Source: a virus. Taken from it: a DNA stretch of 24,923 nt. Both the position numbers and the translations under genes were made by a program. Below, one piece after another: positions 11,562-19,050 of the stretch; positions within the stretch are counted from its first letter, which is position 1; each line of letters starts with the position of its first letter. The stretch is taken from IMG/VR virus record IMGVR_UViG_3300037485_000323, positions 1-24,923 of that record; one strand, given 5' to 3'. The notes under the pieces were generated by a model. That model was given only the letters and a program-made list of their open reading frames with translations. It had not been told where the DNA came from and searched no databases.

Positions 11562-12158
11562 TTAATATGTTAATGATACGCTAACACCAGCAGGTCTAGG
11601 AAATACACCCGAATTGTTAATAATTGCTATTTGAACAGCACTTGGTACAAATGTTAAATGATACTCAAATTCCATTGCACCCAAATCAATTACATAAGCC
11701 GATCCAAATGGGTTTATTCCATCACTTGTACTAAATTGAGCTTGCAATAAAGCATTAATAGATTTAATTGATAAATTAGAAATATTAGCCGCAGCTTTAA
11801 CTAAAATTAATCTTCTGTATTGAGGATCTGCCAAAGAAAATGTTGTTGTTGCAGTAGTTCCTTGCCAAAATGGAGCTTGATTAAATGGCTGTGGACCAGT
11901 TGCAGCAGTTGGAGCTGTGTAGGCTTCTTCAAAACCTAAATATGGAGAAGCAGGTATTTCAATATTTCGAGATACACCTACTATTATTCCCCAAATATCC
12001 AAGCCATTTCCAACGGCAGTTTGTACGTTCCAAATATTAGAATAAAAGTTAGCAATATCAGCAGAAGGATCAACTGCATCATTAAACGAATTTAAAATAC
12101 CAGTTAGCGTTGGCGAATCAACGTATTGGCTTAAAAGCGTTTCATCCCAATTCATCAT
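11562..12158 (-). CDS. DUF2612-like baseplate protein, 198 aa
   Basis: It starts MMNWDETLLSQYVDSPTLTG and contains WNVQTAVGNGLDIWGIIVGV, YRRLILVKAAANISNLSIKS and LLQAQF, the pattern of DUF2612 phage proteins, which are the counterpart of P2 gpI and link baseplate wedge to tail fibre. It sits between baseplate J and the fibre gene, as expected. The start overlaps the baseplate J stop (ATGA). The second Met (12155) is an alternative start. Confidence 0.82.
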   Translation of the reverse strand: MMNWDETLLSQYVDSPTLTGILNSFNDAVDPSADIANFYSNIWNVQTAVGNGLDIWGIIVGVSRNIEIPASPYLGFEEAYTAPTAATGPQPFNQAPFWQGTTATTTFSLADPQYRRLILVKAAANISNLSIKSINALLQAQFSTSDGINPFGSAYVIDLGAMEFEYHLTFVPSAVQIAIINNSGVFPRPAGVSVSLTY

Positions 12159-13366
12159 ACTAAAGTTACACTTATATTTGATGAAGTAAGAGTTGGCAAT
12201 TGATCAATACCAATATCAACAAATAATGTTGTTGGACTTGCGCTAGTTCCTATATAAACTTCAATAACATTTACATTAGGATTAATTGCATTAATATTTG
12301 CATAATATCTACCTGAATATGATGTAGATGCTATCCCTACAGCAGTTCCACCATCTAATCCATTGAAAGATTCAATTACCGCATCTTGAACAAGTTGAAT
12401 AATATTTGATGGCAATAAAGTACTATCTATAATTTCAATTGCAAAATAAATAGGTACTGAAGTTGGGATCAAATAAGTAACTGTATAACTTGGCTGAGGT
12501 GAAGGATAAGTCATATCATAAACAGTAACTGATGTATTTCCGTTATAACTTGTACCCGGTGGTTTTTTACTCCAAATAGCTTCAGCAACGGCAGTACTAT
12601 CTCCACCAGCGACACTTACGCATATAGAATTAGCAATCAATGAATAGCTAGTGCTTCCATAAGTAACAGTAGCATTAGTAGAATTATCTATAACAAAAGC
12701 ACCAATTACATTGGGTACAGCAGTAACTGCGGCAAAAATAGATTGTATTGAATTGATTGAATTTCCAGCAACGCTTGCGGATCTTCTAGCTTCAAATTCA
12801 GTCCTTGTTTCTACAAGATTTCCTAATGTACCTGCGGTTGGATTTGAAACTGTATCCCATCCTGCAATAGCTGTATAAATTATAGTTAATGCACCAATAT
12901 TACAAGCAATTGCGCCTTGAGTTTGATTTTGAAATTGAACCGTAACAGATCCAGTTGAAGGAATTGTTGCTGTAGCAGTTGAAGAATATAGATAACCGCT
13001 AGAATCTTGAGCTACTGATCCTACAGGAATAACCGTACCTACCGCACCATTACAAGTTGCACTAACTACCGTACCAGCACCAGCAATTCTTGTAATAAAA
13101 TATATTTCACCAATTGCATCCTGCCAAATTCCTGAAGCCATTGATGGATTAACCTGATTAGCAATATAGGCTATCTGATTATTCTTATCGCCAATAATGG
13201 CTGTTTCAGATTGAGCTATTTGACCTTGAGGAGTTTGAAGCGAAGGATTAACACCACCACCAAAAGCAGTATCAATATCAGCTTGAACACCAATTAAAAT
13301 GTCTGATTCAGCAGGTAATACAGGACTACCATTTACCCACGTTATTGCTGGTACGCTAGTTGTCAT
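12155..13366 (-). CDS. Baseplate J-like wedge protein, 403 aa
   Basis: Baseplate J family by layout: an N-terminal WVNGSPVLPAESDILIGVQAD region, a helical IAQSETAIIGDKNNQIAYIANQVNP stretch here given in part, then AGAGTVVSATCNGAVGTVIP and GSVAQDSSGYLYSS, then GTLGNLVETRTEFEARRSAS, which is the characteristic 'xEtdeexRxR' part of this family. Its C-terminal half is beta-rich. The protein forms the wedge of the contractile baseplate. Neighbours on both sides are baseplate genes. Confidence 0.9.
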   Translation of the reverse strand: MTTSVPAITWVNGSPVLPAESDILIGVQADIDTAFGGGVNPSLQTPQGQIAQSETAIIGDKNNQIAYIANQVNPSMASGIWQDAIGEIYFITRIAGAGTVVSATCNGAVGTVIPVGSVAQDSSGYLYSSTATATIPSTGSVTVQFQNQTQGAIACNIGALTIIYTAIAGWDTVSNPTAGTLGNLVETRTEFEARRSASVAGNSINSIQSIFAAVTAVPNVIGAFVIDNSTNATVTYGSTSYSLIANSICVSVAGGDSTAVAEAIWSKKPPGTSYNGNTSVTVYDMTYPSPQPSYTVTYLIPTSVPIYFAIEIIDSTLLPSNIIQLVQDAVIESFNGLDGGTAVGIASTSYSGRYYANINAINPNVNVIEVYIGTSASPTTLFVDIGIDQLPTLTSSNISVTLV

Positions 13367-13369
13367 AAT

Positions 13370-13735
13370 TTATCCAAATGCCACATTATTAATAGCTCCA
13401 TCAGTATCAATAATTTGTATTGATCCTGATAAAACTCTGTTTGTAAAAGAAGTAAATGTAACTAAAGTAGCAGTTACATTGGGAATAGTAAATGCAGCTA
13501 TTGTTAATTGTTGATCTACATATTGCAAAGGCGGAGATTCACCTAATATATTTTGCCAATATGGTAATCCCAATGAATTATTGTACCAACATTCACCTAA
13601 AAATGTACGAGTTGCTGAAGCGACATCTTGAGCAATAGAATAAGGCGCACCTGCTAATGCAATATTGGCATTAACATCTAATACTAAATCCCATGCGTTT
13701 TGATCTAACAATAATGAATTTTGAATTATAGTCAT
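13370..13735 (-). CDS. Baseplate wedge subunit, gp25/DUF2634-like, 121 aa
   Basis: A 121-residue protein, DQNAWDLVLDVNANIALAGA then YSIAQDVASATRTFLGECWY, NNSLGLPYWQNILGESPP. This 'WDLxLDxxGNIAxxxxxxxxxQDVxxAxrtFxGExwydxxxGiPYwxxILG' pattern is one I know from baseplate proteins directly upstream of baseplate J in DUF3383-sheath phages. It probably fills the gp25-like sheath-initiator role. The family name is less certain than the role. Confidence 0.78.
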   Translation of the reverse strand: MTIIQNSLLLDQNAWDLVLDVNANIALAGAPYSIAQDVASATRTFLGECWYNNSLGLPYWQNILGESPPLQYVDQQLTIAAFTIPNVTATLVTFTSFTNRVLSGSIQIIDTDGAINNVAFG

Positions 13736-13747
13736 TTTTAACCTTAA

Positions 13748-14467
13748 TTACATAGTGCTGCTAGTTGTACCAGTACTTCCACCTTGAGGATCAGGATGCG
13801 TATGAGCGTTATATTGTGATCTCATACCTGCTATCGTTCTTGTATTAGTTGCATAATTGTCAATAATATTACCACTAACTTTTAAAAGTGGTGTATTCAT
13901 TATAACATTCGTTGAAGCATTAACGGTTGTAGTTGGAGAGTTGACAATTGTAGTAGGTGCATTAACGGTTACATTCGTAGGAGAAGTAATTGTAATTCCT
14001 GAACTATTAAATTGAATGTATTGTGTTGGAGCTGCACCAATAATAGTCATTAAATAAACCATATCTGACAGATCATTCTTGCGATTAGAACCCGGTGCAG
14101 AAGGTTTTTTTGCACTTTTTACAGTTGATATATCTCGATCACATACAGTAGCGATACCAATATCACCAGCAACAGGATCTAAAATTATTCCATTAGTGCC
14201 ACCTTGTATTCTCATATAAGGTACATTGTAAACAATTCCATGCGCCCAAACTTGACCTGATCCATCTACTGCACTTACTAAAGGCTGAACTGAAACCGTT
14301 CCTATAGGCGATAATCCGCCAGCATTAGTACAAGATATAACTTTAACTGGAATAGCAGTTCTAATCCCTGATAAAGCAGTTCTTATCATGAATTGCAATC
14401 TTCCTACTTCAGAAGCATTATCTGAAGCAACATGATTGCTTAAAACTCCGTTAGTTGATTGCGACAT
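13748..14467 (-). CDS. Baseplate central spike, Gp138-type, 239 aa
   Basis: The N-terminal part (about 20-125) has an OB-type Gp138_N domain pattern: RTAIPVKVISCTNAGG, VSVQPLVSAVDGSG, GDIGIATVCDRDIS. From about 155 to 195 it has a short repeat (VTVNAPTT, IVNSPTT, TVNASTN, VIMNTPL), which fits a triple-stranded beta-helix. The C-terminus has HTHPDPQGG with H222 and H224 (HxH). In phi92 gp138 and P2 gpV, spike tips of this type bind iron through HxH. It pierces the outer membrane. It overlaps the hub gene by 17 bases. Confidence 0.87.
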   Translation of the reverse strand: MSQSTNGVLSNHVASDNASEVGRLQFMIRTALSGIRTAIPVKVISCTNAGGLSPIGTVSVQPLVSAVDGSGQVWAHGIVYNVPYMRIQGGTNGIILDPVAGDIGIATVCDRDISTVKSAKKPSAPGSNRKNDLSDMVYLMTIIGAAPTQYIQFNSSGITITSPTNVTVNAPTTIVNSPTTTVNASTNVIMNTPLLKVSGNIIDNYATNTRTIAGMRSQYNAHTHPDPQGGSTGTTSSTM

Positions 14468-15311
14468 ATTGCGAAGGACTCAATTGTGAAGTTGTAAACC
14501 ATGCGCCATCAGGAGTTAATGTACTAATTTCATGAGTAACATTTTGAACTGGAAATCTTCCATTAGCTTTAGGTAATGATGAAGTTAAATTAATTGTTCT
14601 TCCATTAGTTATAATTGGATTGAATTCTGATTTAACAGTAAAACCAGCTTCCCAATAAGAAGGATAACCAACAAGACCAGTTTCAGGACCAACATCAATA
14701 ACTACGTTATCTCTAGTTCCATTGTTAGGAAATATGGTTACAGTATTATTTTCAATTACCAATGGAAATGATGCAGCTCTTGCTGCCGTTTGAATCTGAT
14801 CAATTAAAGATCCTGATAAATATTGGTTTTGTAAAACTGCGGTTGCACCACCAACATTATTAAATGCCCAATTACCACCCAATTGCTTAGTAAGAGATTC
14901 AATAATATATTCAGCTTTAGTTGCGCCAACATAACTATTTGCTGCAACTGGCAATGCTTTATTGTAATACCCTGCAACTGCCGCGCAAGTAAATGAAATA
15001 TCAGGCATTGAACTTAAATCAATAAAACTTGAAATTATAGTTCCTGAAAATACCTGATTTAAAATAGATCCTTGATTACCTGCACTAACAGTTACGGATT
15101 GATTTTGAACAGCCACCATATTTGCACCAGTACTTGAATACTGATTCATTTGCGCCAATGTCATGCCATATACTTTTAATTGTAATTGACCAAAAGCACT
15201 ATAACCACCGGGATTAGTTATAGTTGCTGAACACCGCAATCCTTTAAGATCTAGCACTTCACTATTTGGGCTAGTAAATTGAAGGCTTATTTCTCTTACT
15301 GCATACGTCAT
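14451..15311 (-). CDS. Baseplate hub protein, 286 aa
   Basis: A beta-rich protein: REISLQFTSPNSEVLDLKGL, RCSATITNPGGYSAFGQLQL, VYGMTLAQMNQYSS. This and its place between the plug-like gene and the spike fit the baseplate hub of compact contractile phages (the gp27/gpD-like role). No enzymatic motif is visible. It overlaps the spike gene by 17 bases and starts in an ATGA overlap with the gene before it. Confidence 0.78.
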   Translation of the reverse strand: MTYAVREISLQFTSPNSEVLDLKGLRCSATITNPGGYSAFGQLQLKVYGMTLAQMNQYSSTGANMVAVQNQSVTVSAGNQGSILNQVFSGTIISSFIDLSSMPDISFTCAAVAGYYNKALPVAANSYVGATKAEYIIESLTKQLGGNWAFNNVGGATAVLQNQYLSGSLIDQIQTAARAASFPLVIENNTVTIFPNNGTRDNVVIDVGPETGLVGYPSYWEAGFTVKSEFNPIITNGRTINLTSSLPKANGRFPVQNVTHEISTLTPDGAWFTTSQLSPSQYVAIN

Positions 15312-15601
15312 GCTGGAAGCCAGTAAGTTAAAATGTAACGAGAACCTAATCCTGTGTAATATGGATCATCAGTTCCTTGAGTATCAATAAACACCAATTG
15401 ACCAATAAAGCCAAGATAAATCTCTCTTACTAATCCTACGGCATTTAGACAAATCATTGTATTTACAATGCCTGATCCATTAAGTATTAAATCAAAATAC
15501 AATCCTGTACTTTTTTGATAAATATTAATTTCGCAATTTTGACCATTTAATTGAATTGTAAATGATTGAGAAGCAACTGCCGTTAGAGGAATTACTTGCA
15601 T
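15308..15601 (-). CDS. Pam3-type baseplate plug-like protein (DUF6983-like), 97 aa
   Basis: The 97-residue sequence has the pattern of the DUF6983 family described as a baseplate plug in cyanophage Pam3: MQVIPLTAVASQSFTIQLNG, INIYQKSTGLYFDLILNG, LVREIYLGFIGQLVFIDTQG, then GTDDPYYTGLGSRYILTYW. In Pam3 this protein closes the tail tube at the baseplate hub. It is encoded between hub genes here as well. The assignment is by recalled motif and context. Confidence 0.72.
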   Translation of the reverse strand: MQVIPLTAVASQSFTIQLNGQNCEINIYQKSTGLYFDLILNGSGIVNTMICLNAVGLVREIYLGFIGQLVFIDTQGTDDPYYTGLGSRYILTYWLPA

Positions 15602-15602
15602 A

Positions 15603-16262
15603 TTATTTTCCTCTCCAAAATCTTGTACTCATAAAATCTATTTTATCTTTGTCTGCATCTATGTGAGATTGCTGTTTTGGAGTTGCGAAATTAGGAGCTA
15701 CTTGTCCATTGTATTGTGGAGCTGCGCCACTTGGAGCTGTAGTTGCAGGAGCGGCAACTTGAGCAATTCTAACTTGTTGAAACCATAATTGAGCAATGAT
15801 TAAAGATACACCTTGCTTTGCTTCTCTACGGTAATCCACATGAACAAGATTACAATTTTTATATGTAAAATTTGGAGTAATGACATTAATTAAAGTTAAT
15901 GAATTCATTAATGTATCTATAGCATTTAAGAAATTTTCTTTAGTCATTTTTCCTTTGCCATTACAAGAAACAGTTATTCTGCAATCAAAAGGCATTGCTA
16001 CTTTATTGTAACTTTGAAATCCACCGCCTTCTATTGGGTAATTTGGGATCTTGCGTTCTTCCCTATATTCAAAATCAATAAATGAATCAGGTGACAATAC
16101 AGCACCGCCATCAGCACCAACAAATCCCCATTGAACACCTATAACAGAAGTTACTGGTTTGGCTATTACTCTAGTAGGTAATTTTGCAGGATAAAGTATC
16201 GAGCGAGGAATCGCTGGTACACCTGGCAATGGTGGTATATATGGAAATGGGATTAATGGCAT
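15603..16262 (-). CDS. Dit-like baseplate/hub protein, 219 aa
   Basis: Directly downstream of the tape measure. The Pro-rich start (MPLIPFPYIPPLPGVPAIPR) is followed by a domain with IDFEYREERKIPNYPIEGGG and VAMPFDCRITVSCNG, the layout of Dit-like tail proteins ('yREaeI.nyPvEdGgfasynKV..P'), which join the tail tube to the baseplate hub. The C-terminal 60 residues are Ala/Pro/Gln-rich and flexible. Its start overlaps the tape measure stop (TAATG). Confidence 0.76.
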   Translation of the reverse strand: MPLIPFPYIPPLPGVPAIPRSILYPAKLPTRVIAKPVTSVIGVQWGFVGADGGAVLSPDSFIDFEYREERKIPNYPIEGGGFQSYNKVAMPFDCRITVSCNGKGKMTKENFLNAIDTLMNSLTLINVITPNFTYKNCNLVHVDYRREAKQGVSLIIAQLWFQQVRIAQVAAPATTAPSGAAPQYNGQVAPNFATPKQQSHIDADKDKIDFMSTRFWRGK

Positions 16263-17980
16263 TATCTATTTCCTACTATTCCAGCATTAATTAAAGAGTT
16301 ATTTTGGATGGCTTTGTTTATGTCTTTGGCAATGCCATCAGGATCAGTTGCAGCAGTATGAATATTAACTGCATTGATGCTTGTTTGCACATTATTATTT
16401 GTAGTTCCTGCGGCTACTGGAGCTGTAGCTGTTGCGCCTGTCATACCTTCAGGAATTTTTGGTCCTATCATCCCTTCATGAGCTTCTTGCGCTTTTCTGA
16501 TAGATTCAACTTGGTATCTTTGTATTGGTGCATCAGGATCTATTTTTGTTTTTTTAGATAGATCTGCAAGATAATCAGGTGCATCCTTTAGATCTTCACC
16601 GCTACCTAACCATCCTTTTACATCTTTAGTGCCATAGATCAATTTTCTTAATGTATTAAGACCTTGCCTTCTTTTCTTATTGATCAGCTCAGTTTGTGCA
16701 GCAGCACCTGCTTCCATAGTTGGGAATATAGCAAAATTATCTTTATCTGCACCTATAGCACCATGCGCTTTTGCCCATTCACCGTATTTAATATTACCGG
16801 GATTTGAATTACGATAACTTCTTGATCCTTGACCACTTGCAGCTCTTGATTTTGCTGCTTCAGTTTCCGTAGTTTTTATTCCGTAATTACCGGGAGTTTG
16901 TGTGGCTTTTCTATATTGCTCATCTAAAACTTCTTGAGATTCTCCAGCTTTACCGCTATAAGTCATTAAACCAATACCTGTTAAAGCTCTCCATGATGTT
17001 GCAATTGCTGCTAAAGCAGTAGAAATCTTAGTAAACGTACCAGTAATAATTGCACCTTGAGTTGCGGCAGTAAGACCTAATAAAGCCAATGCTCTTGATA
17101 AGACTCCAAGAATACCTGCAAAAACTACTGTTTTAGTTCCTGCACCATCTACTGATTTATCCCATTCAGTAAATTTTTGCACTCCTTCAGTTGTTTGATT
17201 TATTACGGTATTTAATGATGGGTATAAAGAATCCATTATTTGATTCTTTAGACCGCCTAATGACATTGATAATGATGCTATTTTTTCTTGGAATCTTTTA
17301 GCTGACTCTGTATTTTTTTCATTTACACCTGATAATTTATAGCTTTCATTGTATAACTTATGAACAGCATCAGATCCTTGCATTAGGATCATAAATGTAT
17401 TTTTATCTATACCTAATTGTTGAGCTAAAGAATAAGTTAATTGTTCACCATTGGCTTCTTTAAATCTTTTTAAAGCATCCGACAGTTTGAAAATATCAAC
17501 TGTACCTTTGTTAATATCTATAGATCCTAATGCACCTAATCTCGCTAGTGGAGTTAGTATTTGTGCATCGCCTAACTTGATACCTGCAACACCTGATTGA
17601 AGTGCTTGCAATGATCCTTGAAAATCATCAGCCGTACCGCCAACATTTTTTAATACATTACCCCACGCATCAAGTTCACGCGAAGACATACCAAATAATT
17701 GCGAGTTTCTACCTAATTCTGCATTGCCAGCAGTCATAGTTTTAACAAAGCCAGTAAATGCGGATGTACTGAAAGCTGCAATCCCAAATGAGATTAAAGC
17801 ATCGCGTGATTTTTCAAAACCCCTTGCGGTTTCTTTAGAATTGCGCTGAATGTTATTTGAAGTTCTTTGATTAGCTTCATCAAATTTCCGTAATTCTTCT
17901 ACGGATTTCTTTTGAGCTTTGTCGAATTTAGAGGAATCTAAACCAAGTTCAATGAGTAAACTGTCGATTACTGTAGCCAA
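16262..17980 (-). CDS. Tail tape measure protein with lysozyme-like domain, 572 aa; TTG start
   Basis: The N-terminal 120 residues have coiled-coil character (SKFDKAQKKSVEELRKFDEA) and AELGRNSQLFGMSSRELDAW, typical of tape measures. Hydrophobic segments lie at about 280-345. Around residues 385-490 is RNSNPGNIKYG ... FAIFPTMEAGAAAQTELI, a domain often seen in phage virion proteins and thought to help open murein. It sets tail length and is ejected. The start is TTG at 17980: GAGGA lies at proper spacing, no ATG in this frame fits, and MATVIDSLLIELGLD is a normal beginning. At 572 residues it implies a short tail. Confidence 0.88.
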   Translation of the reverse strand: MATVIDSLLIELGLDSSKFDKAQKKSVEELRKFDEANQRTSNNIQRNSKETARGFEKSRDALISFGIAAFSTSAFTGFVKTMTAGNAELGRNSQLFGMSSRELDAWGNVLKNVGGTADDFQGSLQALQSGVAGIKLGDAQILTPLARLGALGSIDINKGTVDIFKLSDALKRFKEANGEQLTYSLAQQLGIDKNTFMILMQGSDAVHKLYNESYKLSGVNEKNTESAKRFQEKIASLSMSLGGLKNQIMDSLYPSLNTVINQTTEGVQKFTEWDKSVDGAGTKTVVFAGILGVLSRALALLGLTAATQGAIITGTFTKISTALAAIATSWRALTGIGLMTYSGKAGESQEVLDEQYRKATQTPGNYGIKTTETEAAKSRAASGQGSRSYRNSNPGNIKYGEWAKAHGAIGADKDNFAIFPTMEAGAAAQTELINKKRRQGLNTLRKLIYGTKDVKGWLGSGEDLKDAPDYLADLSKKTKIDPDAPIQRYQVESIRKAQEAHEGMIGPKIPEGMTGATATAPVAAGTTNNNVQTSINAVNIHTAATDPDGIAKDINKAIQNNSLINAGIVGNR

Positions 17981-18000
17981 GATTCATCCTCTTTTAATGA

Positions 18001-18596
18001 TTATTTCTGACTCATTATATATGCGTTATGCCGATCAACGGCATTAATTTCAATTAAGATCCACATATCCTCGATACCATAAACAGTATCGAGTTCATGT
18101 AGAGTAGCAAGTTTAGAAGATACAACGGTAGCTATCGCTTGCGTAGTGGCTTGATACTCAATGAGCTTTCTTGTTGAGTTTCCTGTGCTTCTGATTCCGA
18201 AGTCGATCTGCTTTCGCCTAAAAAAAAATCCATGTGGAGATCCCAAATGGCTTTTCTTAAATGCAATCTAGTAGTTACTTCTTCAATATCTTCTTCAATT
18301 AAATTCCTTCTTACACTTGCAGAAGGTATTATTTGAACACAAGTCATCATTTCATCCAGTAAAGGCTTTGCAGCTTCAAATGGAATCTTCAATAAGTTCA
18401 TATATCCAATAGCCATCAAACCAGCCATGCCTTGAGAAGCCAAGTTTTCAGGAATCTCGATGCCAGCATTGCCAACTGCGAGAATTACCTTAAAAGCCCA
18501 GCTCTCCGCTTGAGAAGCAGACATTTCAGTAATTAAAAATTGTTTACCGTTATCTCTGCCTTCATCCGCTACAAATGTTGCTTCTTTTCTAGCCAT
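18001..18596 (-). CDS. Tail assembly chaperone long form by -1 frameshift, 198 aa
   Basis: The frame ending at 18001 is open from 18246 and overlaps the short chaperone gene. It is in the -1 frame relative to it. A run of nine T (minus strand, 18228-18220) lies in the overlap; slipping back one base on T TTT TTT changes ...HMDFF-LGES into ...HMDFF-FRRKQIDF. The long form would have 125 residues of the short protein followed by 73 from the new frame, ending with YGIEDMWILIEINAVDRHNA. This is the G/GT arrangement found between tail tube and tape measure genes in most long-tailed phages. No clear stimulatory hairpin is seen. Confidence 0.82.
18132..18596 (-). CDS. Tail assembly chaperone short form, 154 aa
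   Basis: Lies between the tube and tape measure genes, the standard place for the gpG-like chaperone. The product (MARKEATFVADEGRDNGKQF...) has KQFLITEMSASQAESWAFKV, a segment typical of chaperones of DUF3383-sheath phages, then helices MAGLMAIGYMNLLKIPF, and a hydrophilic end after the T9 run (GESRSTSESEAQETQQ). The chaperone coats the tape measure during tail assembly and is not in the virion. The start ATG at 18596 follows a weak AAAATATG context near the tube stop (18603). Confidence 0.82.
   Translation of the reverse strand: MARKEATFVADEGRDNGKQFLITEMSASQAESWAFKVILAVGNAGIEIPENLASQGMAGLMAIGYMNLLKIPFEAAKPLLDEMMTCVQIIPSASVRRNLIEEDIEEVTTRLHLRKAIWDLHMDFFLGESRSTSESEAQETQQESSLSIKPLRKR
18220..18228 (-). 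promoter_or_regulatory. T9 slippery site for programmed -1 frameshift
   Basis: Nine T on the minus strand, read GAT TTT TTT TTA in the short chaperone frame. Both the P- and A-site TTT tRNAs can re-pair after slipping one base back, leading into the frame that stays open to 18001. The overlap of the two frames (18132-18246) contains no other long homopolymer. Confidence 0.75.
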
Positions 18597-18602
18597 ATTT
18601 TA

Positions 18603-19040
18603 TTAGAATCCGCTTATTGAACCTACGATTGTTTGCCATGTAATTTCATATACAACTGGTTGCAATGTTTTTTTAACAGCAGGAAATGGTGTTGCTAGTG
18701 TTAAATATCCATTGATCAAATTATATACCATACCTGTAGAGGGCAATGTAATTGTACCATTCGCTACAAACACATCAATTGCTGCATCTTGCGCTGCTCT
18801 CCAGCCATCAAAAATTGCCACGCTTGGGCTGTCAGCTTGAAGATGAACTGTCATTTTATATGGAATCCATACTTTACCGCCTGACAGAACACCATCAACA
18901 CCCATCAAAACTTCTGATTGTTGAACTGATTCACTTTCAAAAGCATCATCTACTGCATAGCCTTGAATACTTAAAGGCGCACCGAATATGCCACCAATTG
19001 ATAAAGTTAAGGCTGAATTTGCTGAGGTTATTGTTGCCAT
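18603..19040 (-). CDS. Tail tube protein (DUF3277-like), 145 aa
   Basis: A 145-residue protein directly after the sheath gene. It starts MATITSANSALTLSIGGIFG and contains GYAVDDAFESESVQQSEVLM, GVDGVLSGGKVWIPYKMTVH and LQADSPSVAIFDGWRAAQDA, the sequence of DUF3277-type tail tube proteins of contractile phages. The subunits stack as rings inside the sheath. The + strand frame over the same region is an artefact of the codon bias. Confidence 0.85.
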   Translation of the reverse strand: MATITSANSALTLSIGGIFGAPLSIQGYAVDDAFESESVQQSEVLMGVDGVLSGGKVWIPYKMTVHLQADSPSVAIFDGWRAAQDAAIDVFVANGTITLPSTGMVYNLINGYLTLATPFPAVKKTLQPVVYEITWQTIVGSISGF

Positions 19041-19050
19041 GATTTAATCC

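Noticed and set aside
16304-16561. 85-codon Cys/Ser/Phe-rich frame on the plus strand
   Set aside because: Antisense to the tape measure; composition typical of a shadow frame.
18001-18246. 81-aa frame treated as an independent gene
   Set aside because: Its ATG lacks a binding site and the first residues lie in the chaperone overlap; the -1 frameshift explanation fits the position and T9 run better.
18752-19042. 96-codon open frame on the plus strand within the tube gene
   Set aside because: Leu/His-rich translation that mirrors the codon bias of the DUF3277-like tube gene; no start signal.
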